NCBI RefSeq assembly: GCF_014656075.1
Contig: NZ_BNBS01000001.1
Coordinates: 124,001 to 188,000, forward strand
Reading direction: 5' to 3'
DNA from: Streptomyces hydrogenans
GTDB taxonomy: Bacteria > Actinomycetota > Actinomycetes > Streptomycetales > Streptomycetaceae
Length of the DNA stretch: 64,000 nucleotides
Shown here: piece after piece, positions 46,849 to 56,511 of the stretch
Layout: every line of letters starts with the position of its first letter
Position numbering within the stretch: the first letter of the stretch is position 1
The notes under the pieces: model-generated
Databases searched by the model: none
What the model saw: only the letters and a program-made list of their open reading frames with translations
Told to the model about the DNA's origin: nothing
Translations under genes and position numbers: made by a program

Positions 46849-47019
46849 TCAGGCGGAGCAGGAGGTGGTGCTGGTGGTGGAGCTGCACGTCGAGGTGGAG
46901 CTGGTGCTGGTGGAGCCGGCCAGCACGACCTCGCTGGCGTCCGAGTAGTCGGAGATCTCGAAGGTCTCGGCCTCCAGCTCCAGGATCTCGTCGGCGAGGG
47001 TGCTCAGGTCCTTGTTCAT
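46849..47019 (-). CDS. RiPP precursor peptide (56 aa) with all-Ser/Thr/Cys core
   Basis: ATG at 47019 with a near-perfect GGAGG 6 bases upstream. The acidic leader begins MNKDLSTLADEILELE and continues with TFEISDYSDASEVVLAG, the style of thiazolylpeptide-type leaders. The last 21 residues (36-56) hold 10 Ser, 8 Thr, 2 Cys (45 and 54) and a final Ala, with nothing else. Ser/Thr/Cys are exactly the residues that the YcaO, dehydrogenase and LanB-type enzymes change into azoles and dehydroamino acids. The leader would bind the recognition domains at 32251 and 41913. Convergent with the operon, so separately transcribed. The cleavage site is probably near Ala34-Gly35. Confidence 0.88.
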   Translation of the reverse strand: MNKDLSTLADEILELEAETFEISDYSDASEVVLAGSTSTSSTSTCSSTTSTTSCSA

Positions 47020-47203
47020 GGTGCCTCCTCAAGGTCCGCGGCTCCTGGGCGGGGCCGCCGGGCGTGACCCCATTCCAGCGCCCTCCGCTCACCGTTCGGC
47101 CCGCCGTCCGCTGGCACTTCGCTGGCACGCGGCGCCAGCGGCACGCCCGCGCGTACCCGGCCCGACCCGACCGACCCCGACCCCGACCGAAGGAGAGACC
47201 CGC
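47020..47203. other. Divergent promoter region, precursor and M20 gene
   Basis: 184 bases holding the strong ribosome sites of both genes, the SARP-type repeats at 47111-47128 and no open frame of note. I found no clear TANNNT -10 for either direction at the usual distance from the repeats. Confidence 0.5.
47111..47128. promoter_or_regulatory. SARP-type direct repeats, 11-bp period
   Basis: CTGGCAC-TTCG-CTGGCAC: two identical heptamers separated by 4 bases, giving the one-turn 11-bp period that SARP activators bind. Read on the minus strand, towards the precursor, GTGCCAGCGAA is followed by GTGCCAGCGGA (10 of 11 identical). The SARP at 30191 is the natural partner. It lies 92-109 bases from the precursor ATG and 76-93 from the M20 GTG. 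Confidence 0.6.
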
Positions 47204-48427
47204 GTGTCTCCGTACCCCGACCGTGCGGTGCTCCGCTCCGCGCTCACCCTCTATCTGGACGTCCACGCGTCACCGGAGGTGTCCGGCGCGGAGGCGCGGA
47301 CGGCCCGGGTCTTCGGCGACCGGCTGGCGGCGCTCGGCCTGGAGGTGACGCCGGGCGTCGGCGGCCACGGCGTCGTCGGGGTCCTGCGCAACGGCCCGGG
47401 GCCGCGCGTCTACCTGCGGGCGGAGCTGGACGCCCTGCCGCTGGAGGAGGAGACGGGGCTGCCGTACGCGAGCGGGAACGGCGCCATGCACGCCTGCGGC
47501 CACGACCTGCACCTGGCCGCGGCGGTGGGCGCGGCGGAGCTGCTGTCCCGGACGGCAGCGGACTGGCGGGGGACGCTGGTGGTGGTCGGACAGCCGGCGG
47601 AGGAGACGCTGACGGGGGCGCGGGCGATGCTGGCGGACGGCCTGTACGAACGGTTCGGCACCCCCGACGTGGTCCTGGCCCAGCACGCGGCGCCGCTGCC
47701 GGCCGGGATGGTGGCCCACGGGACGCCCCGGGCCCCCGTGACGGCGGCGAGCGCGGCCCTGGAGGTGACCGTGCACGGGCGCGGAGGACACGCGGGGACG
47801 CCGCACCTCGCCGTGGACCCGGTGGTGACGGCGGCGGCCATCGTGCTGCGGCTCCAGACGGTGGTGTCCCGGGAGGCCGTGCCCGGCGAACAGGTGACGC
47901 TGACGGTGGGAACCCTGCGGGCGGGCACGGCGGTGAACGTCGTGCCCGCCACGGCATCCCTCGGCATCGGCGTGCGGGCGCCGACCGAGCAGTCGTTGGA
48001 GCGGGCGCTGACGGCGGCCGAGCGGATCGTCCGCGCCGAGTGCGCCGCTTCGGCCTGCCCGCGCGACCCCGACGTGGTGGCGGTGTCCCGCGCTCCGGCC
48101 CTGTGGGGCGCGCCCGGGGAGACGGCGGCGGTCCGCGCCGCCCACACGGCCCTGTTCGGGCCCGAGCGGGTGGTGGACTGGCCCCCGTCGGCCGCGTCGG
48201 AGGACTTCGCGCTGTACGGCGGCGCGGGCGAGGTCCCGTTGGTGTACTGGATGACGGGGGTCGCCGGGCCCCGCCAGTGGTCCGCCCACGGCGGCCGGGT
48301 CCCCCCGAACCACTCCCCGCGTTTCGCTCCCGAGGTCCGCTCTGCGCTGCCCCCGGCGATCGCGGCCCTGGCGGCGGCGGCACGGAACCGGCTGGCGGAT
48401 CCGGGCGGTTCAGAGCCGCGGGGGTAG
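47204..48427 (+). CDS. M20-family amidohydrolase near the RiPP precursor
   Basis: 407 aa. MHACGHDLHLA supplies metal ligands, VGQPAEETLTGA the catalytic Glu pair and GRGGHAGTPH the lid region. Start GTG with AAGGAGA 7 bases upstream. Divergent from the precursor and sharing the SARP-type repeats, so it may be co-regulated and act on the peptide or on a cleaved leader fragment or cap; a general aminoacylase role is equally possible. It shares only the family, not close sequence, with the M20 enzyme at 5579. Tail overlap of 18 bases with the PhzF-like gene. Confidence 0.83.
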   Translation: MSPYPDRAVLRSALTLYLDVHASPEVSGAEARTARVFGDRLAALGLEVTPGVGGHGVVGVLRNGPGPRVYLRAELDALPLEEETGLPYASGNGAMHACGHDLHLAAAVGAAELLSRTAADWRGTLVVVGQPAEETLTGARAMLADGLYERFGTPDVVLAQHAAPLPAGMVAHGTPRAPVTAASAALEVTVHGRGGHAGTPHLAVDPVVTAAAIVLRLQTVVSREAVPGEQVTLTVGTLRAGTAVNVVPATASLGIGVRAPTEQSLERALTAAERIVRAECAASACPRDPDVVAVSRAPALWGAPGETAAVRAAHTALFGPERVVDWPPSAASEDFALYGGAGEVPLVYWMTGVAGPRQWSAHGGRVPPNHSPRFAPEVRSALPPAIAALAAAARNRLADPGGSEPRG

Positions 48428-49384
48428 CGGTGGACCGACGACGGCGGTGCCGCCCAGGCGCACGCGGGGGCCGCCGGGGCCCGTGCGGGCGGTGGCGGTG
48501 AGGGTGGCCGGGTGGCCGAGGGAGTCGCCCATGTCGACGGTGAGGGAGAGCGGGACGGGGCCCGCGAGGTGGGCGGCGAGGCAGGCGGTGCTGTTGGCGT
48601 TGGCGATGTCCTCGTCGACGCCGATGGAGGGGGCGAACATCCGGGCGGCCGCCCGCCCGTCCCGGTCCGGCCCCGCGTAGGCGTAGACGCCGAGCAGTCC
48701 GAGCGCGTCACAGGCGGCCCGCAGCCGGACGAAGTCCGGTTCCAGCGATATGAGTTCAGCGCGGTTCGACATCGGGAGCAGCAGCCGGGGCCGTCCGACG
48801 GAGGCGACGCGGGCCGGGCCCGCGGGGCGGCCGCCGAGCCCCAGGGCGGGCAGGAGGAGCCCGTACGCGGCGGGGTCCGGCGGCCGCAGCTCCACGGGGC
48901 CGGGGGCGTACTCGGCGTGGATCAGCCCTCCGGGCGCGGGACGGGCGCGGGCGGCGAAGACGCGGTCGGTGGTGCGCAGGACGCCGTCGAACGTGCCCGT
49001 GCGGTGGGCGAGACGGGCGATCGCGGCGATGGTTCCGTGGCCGCAGGCGGGGAGCTCGCCCTCGGTGGTGAAGAAGCGCAGGGCGTGGGCCGGGGCGCCG
49101 GTGGCGTCCGGCGGGAGCGGGGAGACGAAGACGGCGTGGGAGGCTCCGGTGCGCAGGGGGATCCGACGCCGCTCGGCGTCGGTGAGCGGCGGGACCCGGG
49201 GGTGCCGGGCGTCGTCGCCGGGCGCTCCCTCCCGGGGCGTGGTGCCCCCGGGCGACCGGGTCCGCCCCCGGTCACCGTCCGCCGATGCCCCCTCGACGGC
49301 GTCCGGTTCGATGACGACGGCGGTCGGGCTGCCTCCCTCGTCCGCTCGCGTGCAGGCCCGGACGAGGGCGAGGGATCGCGTCAC
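48410..49384 (-). CDS. PhzF-family isomerase/epimerase
   Basis: 324 aa with the diaminopimelate-epimerase-like fold. N-terminal GGSPTAVVIE, central LPACGHGTIAAIARLAH and the C-terminal EDIANANSTACLAAHL and VDMGDSLGHP are PhzF signatures. Residues about 30-65 form an unusual polar insertion. Members shift double bonds or isomerise small molecules without cofactor. Its link to the RiPP locus is by position only. GTG at 49384 follows GGGAGG by 13 bases, a loose spacing; no better in-frame start is seen. Confidence 0.75.
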   Translation of the reverse strand: MTRSLALVRACTRADEGGSPTAVVIEPDAVEGASADGDRGRTRSPGGTTPREGAPGDDARHPRVPPLTDAERRRIPLRTGASHAVFVSPLPPDATGAPAHALRFFTTEGELPACGHGTIAAIARLAHRTGTFDGVLRTTDRVFAARARPAPGGLIHAEYAPGPVELRPPDPAAYGLLLPALGLGGRPAGPARVASVGRPRLLLPMSNRAELISLEPDFVRLRAACDALGLLGVYAYAGPDRDGRAAARMFAPSIGVDEDIANANSTACLAAHLAGPVPLSLTVDMGDSLGHPATLTATARTGPGGPRVRLGGTAVVGPPLPPRL

Positions 49385-49480
49385 CCGTTCACCGTAACCT
49401 CCCGAACGCTTCGCCGGCCCGGGATGGCCGGAAGGGGCGCAACACCCGCTCCCCGCTTCGGGAGTTGGAGGCGGGAGGGG

Positions 49481-49509
49481 TTGACGGGGGCCGGACGCCT
49501 CCATAAGTT
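49481..49509 (+). promoter_or_regulatory. Promoter of the GH30 gene
   Basis: TTGACG (49481-49486) and TAAGTT (49504-49509) are separated by 17 bases, a good housekeeping sigma match. The region just downstream (AGCTTGATAAAAGGCTT) is unusually AT-rich and could hold an operator. The predicted start lies about 95 bases before the GTG at 49612. Confidence 0.65.
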
Positions 49510-49611
49510 CACAGCTTGATAAAAGGCTTGCCGCTTTGCGGGACACGTACGGGCCCGGGCGGGCCGGGTCCGTACGGCACCGCGGCACCGCCTCGACGAA
49601 AGGGTTGTCAG

Positions 49612-51522
49612 GTGCAGCTCAATCTTCTGCGGGGTGCGCGCGACCGGGCGCGACCCCGCTCGCTCGCCGCCCTCCTCACCGGCGCCCTCGTGGCGACCGG
49701 CCTGGTCCTCACCTCGCCCGGCACCGCGCAGGCGGCCGGTGAGCGGGTGGACGTCTGGCTGACCACCACCTCCGACGCCGGAGGACGCACCGTCACGCGG
49801 GGACTCGCCCCCCAGGCCCCGCTCGCCTTCGGCCCCGCCGGCGGCGGGGCGACCCACACGATCACCGTCGACGAGTCCACCACCTACCAGCAGTTCGAGG
49901 GCGGCGGCGCCTCGATCACCGACACCACCGCCCACCTCCTGCGCGGCGGGGCGATCAGCGCCGCCACCCGCGACGAGGTGATGCGCCGGCTCTTCTCGCC
50001 GACCGACGGCATCGGACTCTCCTTCGTCCGCAACCCCATCGGCGCCTCGGACCTCTCCCGGCCGGGCAACGTCTCCCTCGACGACACCTGCTGCGACCTG
50101 AACGACTTCGGCGCCAACGGCTACGACACGAACGTGCGGCTGCTCACCGCGCAGGCCAGGCAGCTCAACCCGGGGCTGCGGGTCAAGGGCGTGCCGTGGA
50201 GCGCCCCCGGCTGGATGAAGGACAACGGCCGGATGGACCAGATGGGCTGGCTCAAGTGGGAGCACTACCCCACCTACGCCCAGTACCTGGTGAAGTACCT
50301 CCAGAGCTACCAGGCGGCGGGGGTCAGGGTCGACTACCTCTCCGTGCAGAACGAGCCCAACTGCTGCCAGGCGGGGAACCCCACCGCCATGAACTACCCC
50401 GGCATGAGCTGGAACCCCTCCGGGCTCGTCGAGTTCACCAAGAACCACCTCTACCCGGCCCTGCGCGCCGCCGGCCTCACCACCAAGGTCCTCGTCCACG
50501 ACTGGAACTACGGCGACTACGCGAACTTCGGCGCGGGGATCCTCGGTGACGCGGGCGTCCGGAACGACCCGCTCTTCGGCGGCATCGCCTGGCACGGCTA
50601 CTTCGGCGACCCCGCCGTCGGCAGCCAGGTCCACGATCAGTACCCGGGGGTGCGGCAGTTCAGCACCGAGCACTCTGGCGGCACCTGGATCGGCAACCAG
50701 CACGACGAGGACCTGAAGGACATCGTCTCCTACGCCCGCAACTGGAGCAGCAGCCTGGTCAAGTGGAGCCTGGCGCTCAACCAGGACATGGGCCCGCACA
50801 ACGGCGGCTGCGGCACCTGCACCGGGCTCGTCACCGTGCAGGAGGGCGGCCCGCGGGCCGGGCAGGTCGACTACACCGTCGAGTACTACACGACCGGTCA
50901 CCTCACCAAGTTCGTGCGGCCGGGCGCGTACCGGATCGCCTCCACCGACAACGCCACCGTGCAGAACGTGGCCTGGCGCAACCCCGACGGCTCCAAGGCG
51001 CTCATCGCGCACAACCGCGGCGGCTCCGCGCAGTCCGTCCGCGTCGACTGGGGCGGCCAGTCCTTCACGTACAGCCTCCCGGCGCACACCACCGCCACCT
51101 TCACCTGGTCCGGGACGCCGGGCGGCGGCGCGCCGGCCGGAACGCTGACCGGGCTCGCGGGCAAGTGCCTGGACGTGGCCGGGGCAGCGACCGCCGACGG
51201 CACCGCCGTCCAGCTCCACGGCTGCAACGGCACCGCGGCGCAGCGGTGGACGCTCGCCGCCGACGGCAGCGTGCGGGCGCTCGGCAAGTGCCTCGACGTC
51301 GCCGGCGGCGCGGTCGCCGACGGCACCAAGGTGCAGCTGTACACCTGCAACGGCACGGGCGCCCAGCGGTGGCGGTACGACCCCGTCACCCACGACGTGG
51401 TGAACGCCGCGGCCGACAAGTGCCTGGACGTGACCGGCAATTCCTCCGCCGACGGCACCCGGGCACAGATCTGGACCTGCACCGGCGGCGCCAACCAGAA
51501 GTGGACCCACCAGGCGTCCTGA
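49612..51522 (+). CDS. Secreted GH30 glucanase with ricin-type lectin domain
   Basis: 636 aa. Signal peptide (about 1-42, ending GTAQAA), GH30 catalytic domain (about 75-475) with TYQQFEGGGASITD, WSAPGWMKDNG, SVQNEPNC (acid/base Glu248) and FSTEHSGG (nucleophile Glu353), then a Gly/Pro linker and a beta-trefoil CBM13 (about 508-636) with three QxW repeats (QRW, QRW, QKW). Related enzymes are endo-beta-1,6-glucanases or glucosylceramidase-like; a fungal wall beta-1,6-glucan is the likely target. GAAAGGG precedes the GTG. Cys pairs in ECTCC-like loops suggest disulfides. Confidence 0.88.
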   Translation: MQLNLLRGARDRARPRSLAALLTGALVATGLVLTSPGTAQAAGERVDVWLTTTSDAGGRTVTRGLAPQAPLAFGPAGGGATHTITVDESTTYQQFEGGGASITDTTAHLLRGGAISAATRDEVMRRLFSPTDGIGLSFVRNPIGASDLSRPGNVSLDDTCCDLNDFGANGYDTNVRLLTAQARQLNPGLRVKGVPWSAPGWMKDNGRMDQMGWLKWEHYPTYAQYLVKYLQSYQAAGVRVDYLSVQNEPNCCQAGNPTAMNYPGMSWNPSGLVEFTKNHLYPALRAAGLTTKVLVHDWNYGDYANFGAGILGDAGVRNDPLFGGIAWHGYFGDPAVGSQVHDQYPGVRQFSTEHSGGTWIGNQHDEDLKDIVSYARNWSSSLVKWSLALNQDMGPHNGGCGTCTGLVTVQEGGPRAGQVDYTVEYYTTGHLTKFVRPGAYRIASTDNATVQNVAWRNPDGSKALIAHNRGGSAQSVRVDWGGQSFTYSLPAHTTATFTWSGTPGGGAPAGTLTGLAGKCLDVAGAATADGTAVQLHGCNGTAAQRWTLAADGSVRALGKCLDVAGGAVADGTKVQLYTCNGTGAQRWRYDPVTHDVVNAAADKCLDVTGNSSADGTRAQIWTCTGGANQKWTHQAS

Positions 51523-51567
51523 CCCGGCCCGGCCCACCACGGCCGGTCCGCCCCGGACCGGTCCGGC

Positions 51568-51610
51568 CCGATCCGGTCCCGTCCGGGGCGGTCCCGACCG
51601 ATCCGGTCCC
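51568..51610. repeat. Short direct repeat before the GH3 gene
   Basis: CCGATCCGGTCCC occurs at 51568-51580 and 51598-51610, 30 bases apart, within a tract rich in CCGGTCC-type palindromes between GH30 and GH3. It could be a tandem operator or simply low-complexity sequence. Confidence 0.4.
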
Positions 51611-51680
51611 CACCCGCGGGGGCCGGGGCGCCACGCCCCCGCTCCCGCCTCCCCCGCACCTCCGTCTTCAGGAGCACCGC

Positions 51681-54600
51681 ATGCCGCACCCGCACCACCG
51701 CAGGAGAGCGCGCGCCCGAGGGGTCGCCGCCACCGCCGTCACCGCGCTGATCGCCGGGTTCGTCGGGGCCGGCCCCAGCAGCGCCGCCGGCGCGGACGAC
51801 GAGCCGCCGCCCCGGGCCGTCGACCGTTTCGAGGGCGAGGTGCCCTTCGCGGGGCCGCCCGCCGAGGGGATCTTCACCTGGGGCGGCGACGCCGACGACC
51901 ATCCGGCGCTCGCGCTCGCCGAGCGGGCCGACGCCCCCGAGGGCGACAAGGTCCTCGAAGGCCGCTACGACATCAGCGCCTGGGGCGGCTTCACCCACGA
52001 CTTCGCCTTCGACGAGCCGGCCGAGGACTGGACCGCCCACCGGGGCATCCGCTTCTGGTGGTACGGCCAGAACACCGCGCCGCTGCCGCCCGGTTCGGGC
52101 AAGCGGATCAACTTCGAGCTCAAGGACGGCGGCGCGAACGGCGAGGCGTCCGAGCTGTGGACGACCTCCTTCACCGACGACTGGGAGGGCTGGCACCTGG
52201 TCGAGCTGCCCTTCTCGTCCTTCGCCTACCGCGCCGACTACCAGCCGGTCGGCGGCATCGACCAGGTCCTCGGCCTCGACCGGATGTGGGGGTACGCGCT
52301 GACGCTGCCGACGGGCGCGCCGGGCTCCTTCGCGCTCGACGGGGTCGAGCTGTACGGGAAGGCCGATCCGGCGCTGACCGCCCAGGTGGTCACGGGGGCC
52401 GCCGTGCACCCGGTGGCGGAGGGCTCCGCCGCCCGGATCGACGTCACCCTGAACACCACGGGGGCCGCGCCCACGGACCAGCCGGTCACCGTCACGTACG
52501 CGACCGACGACGACGGGCCCGCCGAGGCGGGGAAGGACTACCGGCCGGTGGCCGGCAGCCTCGTCTTCCCGGCCGGGACGCCCTCGGGCACCACCCGCTC
52601 GATCACCGTGGAGACGGTGCGGGACCGGTCCGGAGAGGAGGCCGAGGCGATCCCGGTGCGGCTGACCGTCGAGGGGGCGAAGGCCCCCGCCGAGGACCCG
52701 GTCGTCGTGGTGGACGCGCACGGGCTGCCGTACCTCGACGCCCGGCTGCCGGTGAAGCGGCGGGTGGCCGACCTGCTGTCCCGGATGACCCTGGCGGAGA
52801 AGGCCGGGCAGATGACCCAGGCCGAACGGAACGCCCTGCGGGCGCCCGGCGACATCGCGGGGTACGCGCTCGGCTCGCTGCTCTCCGGCGGCGGCTCGGT
52901 GCCCTCCCCCAACACGCCCGAGGCGTGGGCGCGGATGGTCGACGGCTACCAGCTGCGGACCCGCGCCACCCGCCTCCAGATCCCTCTGGTCTACGGCGTG
53001 GACGCGGTGCACGGGCACAACAACGTGGCCGGGGCGACGATCATGCCGCACAACGTCGGCATCGGCGCCTCCCGCGACCCCGGCCTCGCCGCGCGGACCG
53101 GCGCCGTGACGGCGAAGGAGGTGCGGGCGACCGGCGTCCCGTGGGACTTCGCGCCGTGTCTGTGCGTGTCGCGGGACGAGCGCTGGGGCCGGTCCTACGA
53201 GGCGTTCGGCGAGGACCCGGCGCTGGTGACCGCGATGGAGACGGTCATCCAGGGCATGCAGGGCGCGGCCGACGGGCGCGACCTGGACCGGAACGACAAG
53301 GTGCTGACCAGCGCCAAGCACTTCGTGGGCGACGGCGGCACGGAGTTCGGCTCGTCGACGACGGGTTCGTACACGATCGACCAGGGCGTCACCCGGGTCA
53401 CCCGCGAGGAGCTGGAGGCGGTGCACCTGGCCCCGTTCGCGGAGGCCGTGAAGCGGGGCGCGGGCACGGTGATGCCCTCGTACTCCTCGGTCGACGTCAT
53501 CGGGGACGACCTCGGCCCGGTGAAGATGCACGCCAACGCCGAGCTGATCAACGGCGTGCTCAAGGACCGGATGGGCTTCGAGGGCTTCGTCATCAGCGAC
53601 TGGCAGGCCATCGACCAGATCCCCGGCGACTACCCGAGCGACGTGCGGACCTCGGTCAACGCCGGCCTGGACATGATCATGGTGCCGACGAACTACCAGG
53701 ACTTCACCCGGACCCTGGTCGCCGAGGTCGAGGCGGGTCGGATCCCGGCCCCGCGGATCGACGACGCCGTGTCCCGGATCCTCACGCAGAAGTTCCGGCT
53801 CGGACTCTTCGAGAAGCCGTACGCGGACACCACCCACCTCCCCTCGGTCGGCTCGGCCGAGCACCGGGCGGTGGCCCGCGAGGCCGCGGCCGCCTCGCAG
53901 GTGCTGCTGAAGAACGACGGCGGGGTGCTGCCGCTGAAGGCGTCGCAGAAGGTCTACGTGGCCGGCTCGAACGCCGACGACCTGGGCAACCAGACCGGCG
54001 GCTGGACGATCAGCTGGCAGGGCGGCTCCGGGCGGCGGACCACCGGCACCACGATCCTGGAGGGGATGCGGAAGACCGCGCCCGGGCTCACCTGGTCGAA
54101 GGACGCCTCCGCGCCGGTCGAGGGGTACGACGCGGGGGTGGTCGTGGTCGGCGAGACGCCGTACGCGGAGGGCGTCGGGGACGTCGGGAACGGGCACGAC
54201 CTGGAGCTGAGCGCCGCCGACCGGGCGGCGGTGGACCGGGTCTGCGCGGCGATGCCGTGCGCGGTGCTCGTCGTCTCGGGGCGGCCGCAGCTGGTCGGCG
54301 ACCTGCTGCCGGGGATCGACGCGCTGGTGGCGTCCTGGCTGCCGGGCACGGAGGGCGACGGCGTCGCGGACGTGCTCTACGGGCGCAAGCCCTTCACCGG
54401 GCAGCTGCCGGTGACCTGGCCCCGGTCGGAGGCCCAGCTGCCGATCAACGTCGGGGACGCCTCGTACGCCCCGCAGTACCCGTACGGCTGGGGGCTCACC
54501 ACCCTGACGGAGGCGCCGAGGGGCGGGGAGGCCACGCTGAAGGCGCTCGGGCTGGCGGCCCGGGTGCTCCAGGCCGCCGGGCGGGGCGATTCACCCGAGG

Positions 54601-54767
54601 CGCGGCGCCTGGTGGCCCGGGCCCGGCTGCTGGTGCAGGATCGCATCGGGCAGGAGGTCACGGAGGCGGTGGCGAAGCCGTTCGCCGAGGCCGACCACCG
54701 GCTGCTGTCCGGTGACCCGGCGGGCGCGGTGGCGCGTCTGACCGCGGCCTACCGGGCGGCCGGCTGA
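51681..54767 (+). CDS. Secreted multidomain GH3 beta-glucosidase
   Basis: 1028 aa. Signal peptide (about 1-38), CBM11-like beta-sandwich (about 45-235: VDRFEGEVPF, GFTHDFAFDEPAEDW), a Calx-beta-like segment (about 240-345: DDGPAEAGKDYRPVAGSLVF), then a GH3 N-terminal barrel with VYGVDAVHGHNNVAGA, AKHFVGDGGTEFG and FEGFVISDWQAI (nucleophile Asp640), the GH3 C-terminal domain (QVLLKNDGGVLPLK) and a helical tail. It should finish extracellular glucan breakdown to glucose. AGGAG lies 6 bases before the ATG. It follows the GH30 gene by 158 bases. Confidence 0.92.
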   Translation: MPHPHHRRRARARGVAATAVTALIAGFVGAGPSSAAGADDEPPPRAVDRFEGEVPFAGPPAEGIFTWGGDADDHPALALAERADAPEGDKVLEGRYDISAWGGFTHDFAFDEPAEDWTAHRGIRFWWYGQNTAPLPPGSGKRINFELKDGGANGEASELWTTSFTDDWEGWHLVELPFSSFAYRADYQPVGGIDQVLGLDRMWGYALTLPTGAPGSFALDGVELYGKADPALTAQVVTGAAVHPVAEGSAARIDVTLNTTGAAPTDQPVTVTYATDDDGPAEAGKDYRPVAGSLVFPAGTPSGTTRSITVETVRDRSGEEAEAIPVRLTVEGAKAPAEDPVVVVDAHGLPYLDARLPVKRRVADLLSRMTLAEKAGQMTQAERNALRAPGDIAGYALGSLLSGGGSVPSPNTPEAWARMVDGYQLRTRATRLQIPLVYGVDAVHGHNNVAGATIMPHNVGIGASRDPGLAARTGAVTAKEVRATGVPWDFAPCLCVSRDERWGRSYEAFGEDPALVTAMETVIQGMQGAADGRDLDRNDKVLTSAKHFVGDGGTEFGSSTTGSYTIDQGVTRVTREELEAVHLAPFAEAVKRGAGTVMPSYSSVDVIGDDLGPVKMHANAELINGVLKDRMGFEGFVISDWQAIDQIPGDYPSDVRTSVNAGLDMIMVPTNYQDFTRTLVAEVEAGRIPAPRIDDAVSRILTQKFRLGLFEKPYADTTHLPSVGSAEHRAVAREAAAASQVLLKNDGGVLPLKASQKVYVAGSNADDLGNQTGGWTISWQGGSGRRTTGTTILEGMRKTAPGLTWSKDASAPVEGYDAGVVVVGETPYAEGVGDVGNGHDLELSAADRAAVDRVCAAMPCAVLVVSGRPQLVGDLLPGIDALVASWLPGTEGDGVADVLYGRKPFTGQLPVTWPRSEAQLPINVGDASYAPQYPYGWGLTTLTEAPRGGEATLKALGLAARVLQAAGRGDSPEARRLVARARLLVQDRIGQEVTEAVAKPFAEADHRLLSGDPAGAVARLTAAYRAAG

Positions 54768-54822
54768 GCACGGGGTCCGGTGGCCGACTCCCTCCGGGGA
54801 CCGGCTGCTGGACCCTCTGACG

Positions 54823-56306
<1,484 letters not shown>

Positions 56307-56331
56307 TCTCCGGCACACCCGAGCGACACCC

Positions 56332-56361
56332 GAGGAGGGGCGGCCCGAGCCGCCCCTCCTC
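56332..56361 (+). terminator. argG terminator
   Basis: GAGGAGGGGCGG pairs perfectly with CCGCCCCTCCTC over 12 bp with loop CCCGAG, 25 bases after the argG stop. Confidence 0.85.
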
Positions 56362-56511
56362 CGGCGTTCCCGGCGGTTCCCGCCGCGCCTTCCCGGTGAG
56401 CGGGAAACCGCTCCTGCGCCCGGCGGCCCCTCCCTGCGAGGCTCCCTCCCGTTGTGGATCCACGCCCGCGCCCCGGACGGGGGCGGGCCCGCGAGGAGGG
56501 CGTGACGGAAC

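Noticed and set aside
30191..47019. TTA (bldA-dependent) codons in the RiPP locus
   Set aside because: The TTA string at 30735 is out of frame (GTT ACG); I saw no in-frame TTA in the SARP or precursor and did not exhaustively scan the rest.
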